Of a stretch of DNA of 6,073 nt, positions 5,753 through 6,073 are shown one piece after another (positions within the stretch are counted from its first letter, which is position 1; each line of letters begins with the position of its first letter). Made by a program: the position numbers and the translations under genes. The notes beneath the pieces are model-generated. The model saw only the letters and a list, made by a program, of their open reading frames with translations. It did not search any database and was not told where the DNA came from. Source of the stretch: Clostridia bacterium (GTDB lineage Bacteria > Bacillota_A > Clostridia > Oscillospirales > CAG-272); NCBI GenBank assembly GCA_017454075.1, contig JAFTDQ010000142.1, positions 1 through 6,073 of the forward strand. Reading direction: 5' to 3'.

Positions 5753-5788
5753 ACCGGTTGAACGCGATCGGTTTTCTTTTTCGGTCAA
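5724..5788. repeat. Long imperfect inverted repeat spanning the hxlR promoter and leader
   Basis: The stretch TTGACTCCGAAAAAGA (5724-5739) returns in reverse complement at 5775-5788 as TTGACCGAAAAAGA, missing only two bases. The 10-base core CCGAAAAAGA (5730-5739) and TCTTTTTCGG (5775-5784) pairs perfectly. The left arm contains the -35 box, and the right arm lies in the 5' leader next to the ribosome site (AAGGAG, 5794-5799). Two binding sites for one regulator, one on each side of the start point, is the simplest reading. Confidence 0.5.
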
Positions 5789-5804
5789 CTGACAAGGAGA
5801 AAAA

Positions 5805-6073
5805 ATGAGAAATAACACGGATAAAACCGCCTGCGCCGCCGTTTGTCCCTGCGTTTCCCCCTGCCCCATCGCCGAGTCGCTCAGGCTCGTCGGCGGGAAA
5901 TGGAAGCCGCGGATCCTCTGCACCCTCTTTGTGGACGGTACGCAGCGGTTCAACGATCTTTTGCGGAAAACGGCCGGCGTGACAAGCGCGATGCTTTCCG
6001 TTTCCCTAAAAGAACTGGAGGCGGACGGCATCATAACGCGCCGCCAGTACGAGGAGATCCCCCCGAGGGTCGA
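5805..6073 (+). CDS. HxlR-family regulator with N-terminal cysteine cluster, 5' part (continues at 142-244)
   Basis: The ATG at 5805 has AAGGAG (5794-5799) 5 bases upstream. The frame runs off the window end and, through the 141-base overlap, continues at base 142 to the stop at 244, giving 123 residues. The HxlR signature GGKW (30-33) is followed by KPRILCTLF and DGTQRFNDLLR. Before the helix-turn-helix is an unusual cluster of four cysteines, C10, C14, C16 and C20 (a CX3CXCX3C pattern), with another, C39, in the first helix. Redox-sensing members such as YodB and HypR use an N-terminal cysteine to sense quinones, diamide or hypochlorite; four is more than those need and could also bind a metal. 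It sits between divergent promoters and upstream of redox enzymes, which fits an autoregulated electrophile sensor (inference). Confidence 0.9.
   Translation, partial: MRNNTDKTACAAVCPCVSPCPIAESLRLVGGKWKPRILCTLFVDGTQRFNDLLRKTAGVTSAMLSVSLKELEADGIITRRQYEEIPPRV
5933..6073. repeat. Terminal direct repeat, right copy (circular overlap)
   Basis: This is identical base for base to 1-141. Only one copy should be counted in the true molecule or repeat unit. Confidence 0.9.

Noticed and set aside
1..6073. CRISPR array, tRNA, rRNA, IS element, plasmid iterons
   Set aside because: I saw no regularly spaced direct repeats, no tRNA-like cloverleaf, no transposase or inverted terminal repeats, and no tandem iteron set. 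The only direct repeats are the window ends and the CMD-cupin tail pair.

Overview
The first 141 bases (1-141) are identical to the last 141 (5933-6073), and the reading frame of one gene runs across the join. The window is therefore best read as a circle of 5,932 bp cut inside an HxlR-type regulator gene. It could be a real small circle, one unit of a chromosomal tandem array, or an assembly loop; a terminal overlap of one k-mer is what a de Bruijn assembler produces in all three cases. I see no replication initiator, relaxase, partition gene, transposase or integrase, so an autonomous plasmid is not supported.

The DNA is GC-rich. Starts are preceded by strong GGAGG-type ribosome sites, and the two best promoters are near-consensus sigma-A types with TGN-extended -10 boxes. 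Together with the gene content (a cytoplasmic GH78 rhamnosidase, a CMD-cupin fusion, a TM1586-type nitroreductase, an HxlR regulator), this suggests an anaerobic Bacillota (Clostridia-like) organism, perhaps from a gut or plant-litter community. That assignment is inference.

Layout on the circle: a divergent control region (5511-5804) fires both ways. On the plus strand it drives hxlR (5805 through the join to 244), a nitroreductase-family protein (256-1065), a flavodoxin-like protein (1179-1592) and possibly a 34-residue peptide (1687-1791). On the minus strand it drives an ABM-type monooxygenase (5510-5187) and a CMD-cupin fusion protein (5170-4415), followed by a GH78 alpha-L-rhamnosidase-type enzyme (4304-2190) that seems to have its own promoter. 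The two arms converge on a bidirectional intrinsic terminator near 1844-1888. Between the terminator and the rhamnosidase lies a GC-rich hairpin cluster and a decayed copy of the 3' end of the CMD-cupin gene (1996-2109). The rhamnosidase gene is therefore bracketed by direct repeats of the CMD-cupin tail.

Working model (inference): a cysteine-rich HxlR protein senses electrophiles or quinones and controls a small redox and detoxification set on both arms (nitroreductase, flavodoxin-like, quinol-monooxygenase-like ABM, CMD-cupin). The rhamnosidase could supply the stress by releasing phenolic aglycones from plant rhamnosides, or may simply be a neighbour that joined later, as the flanking repeats hint.
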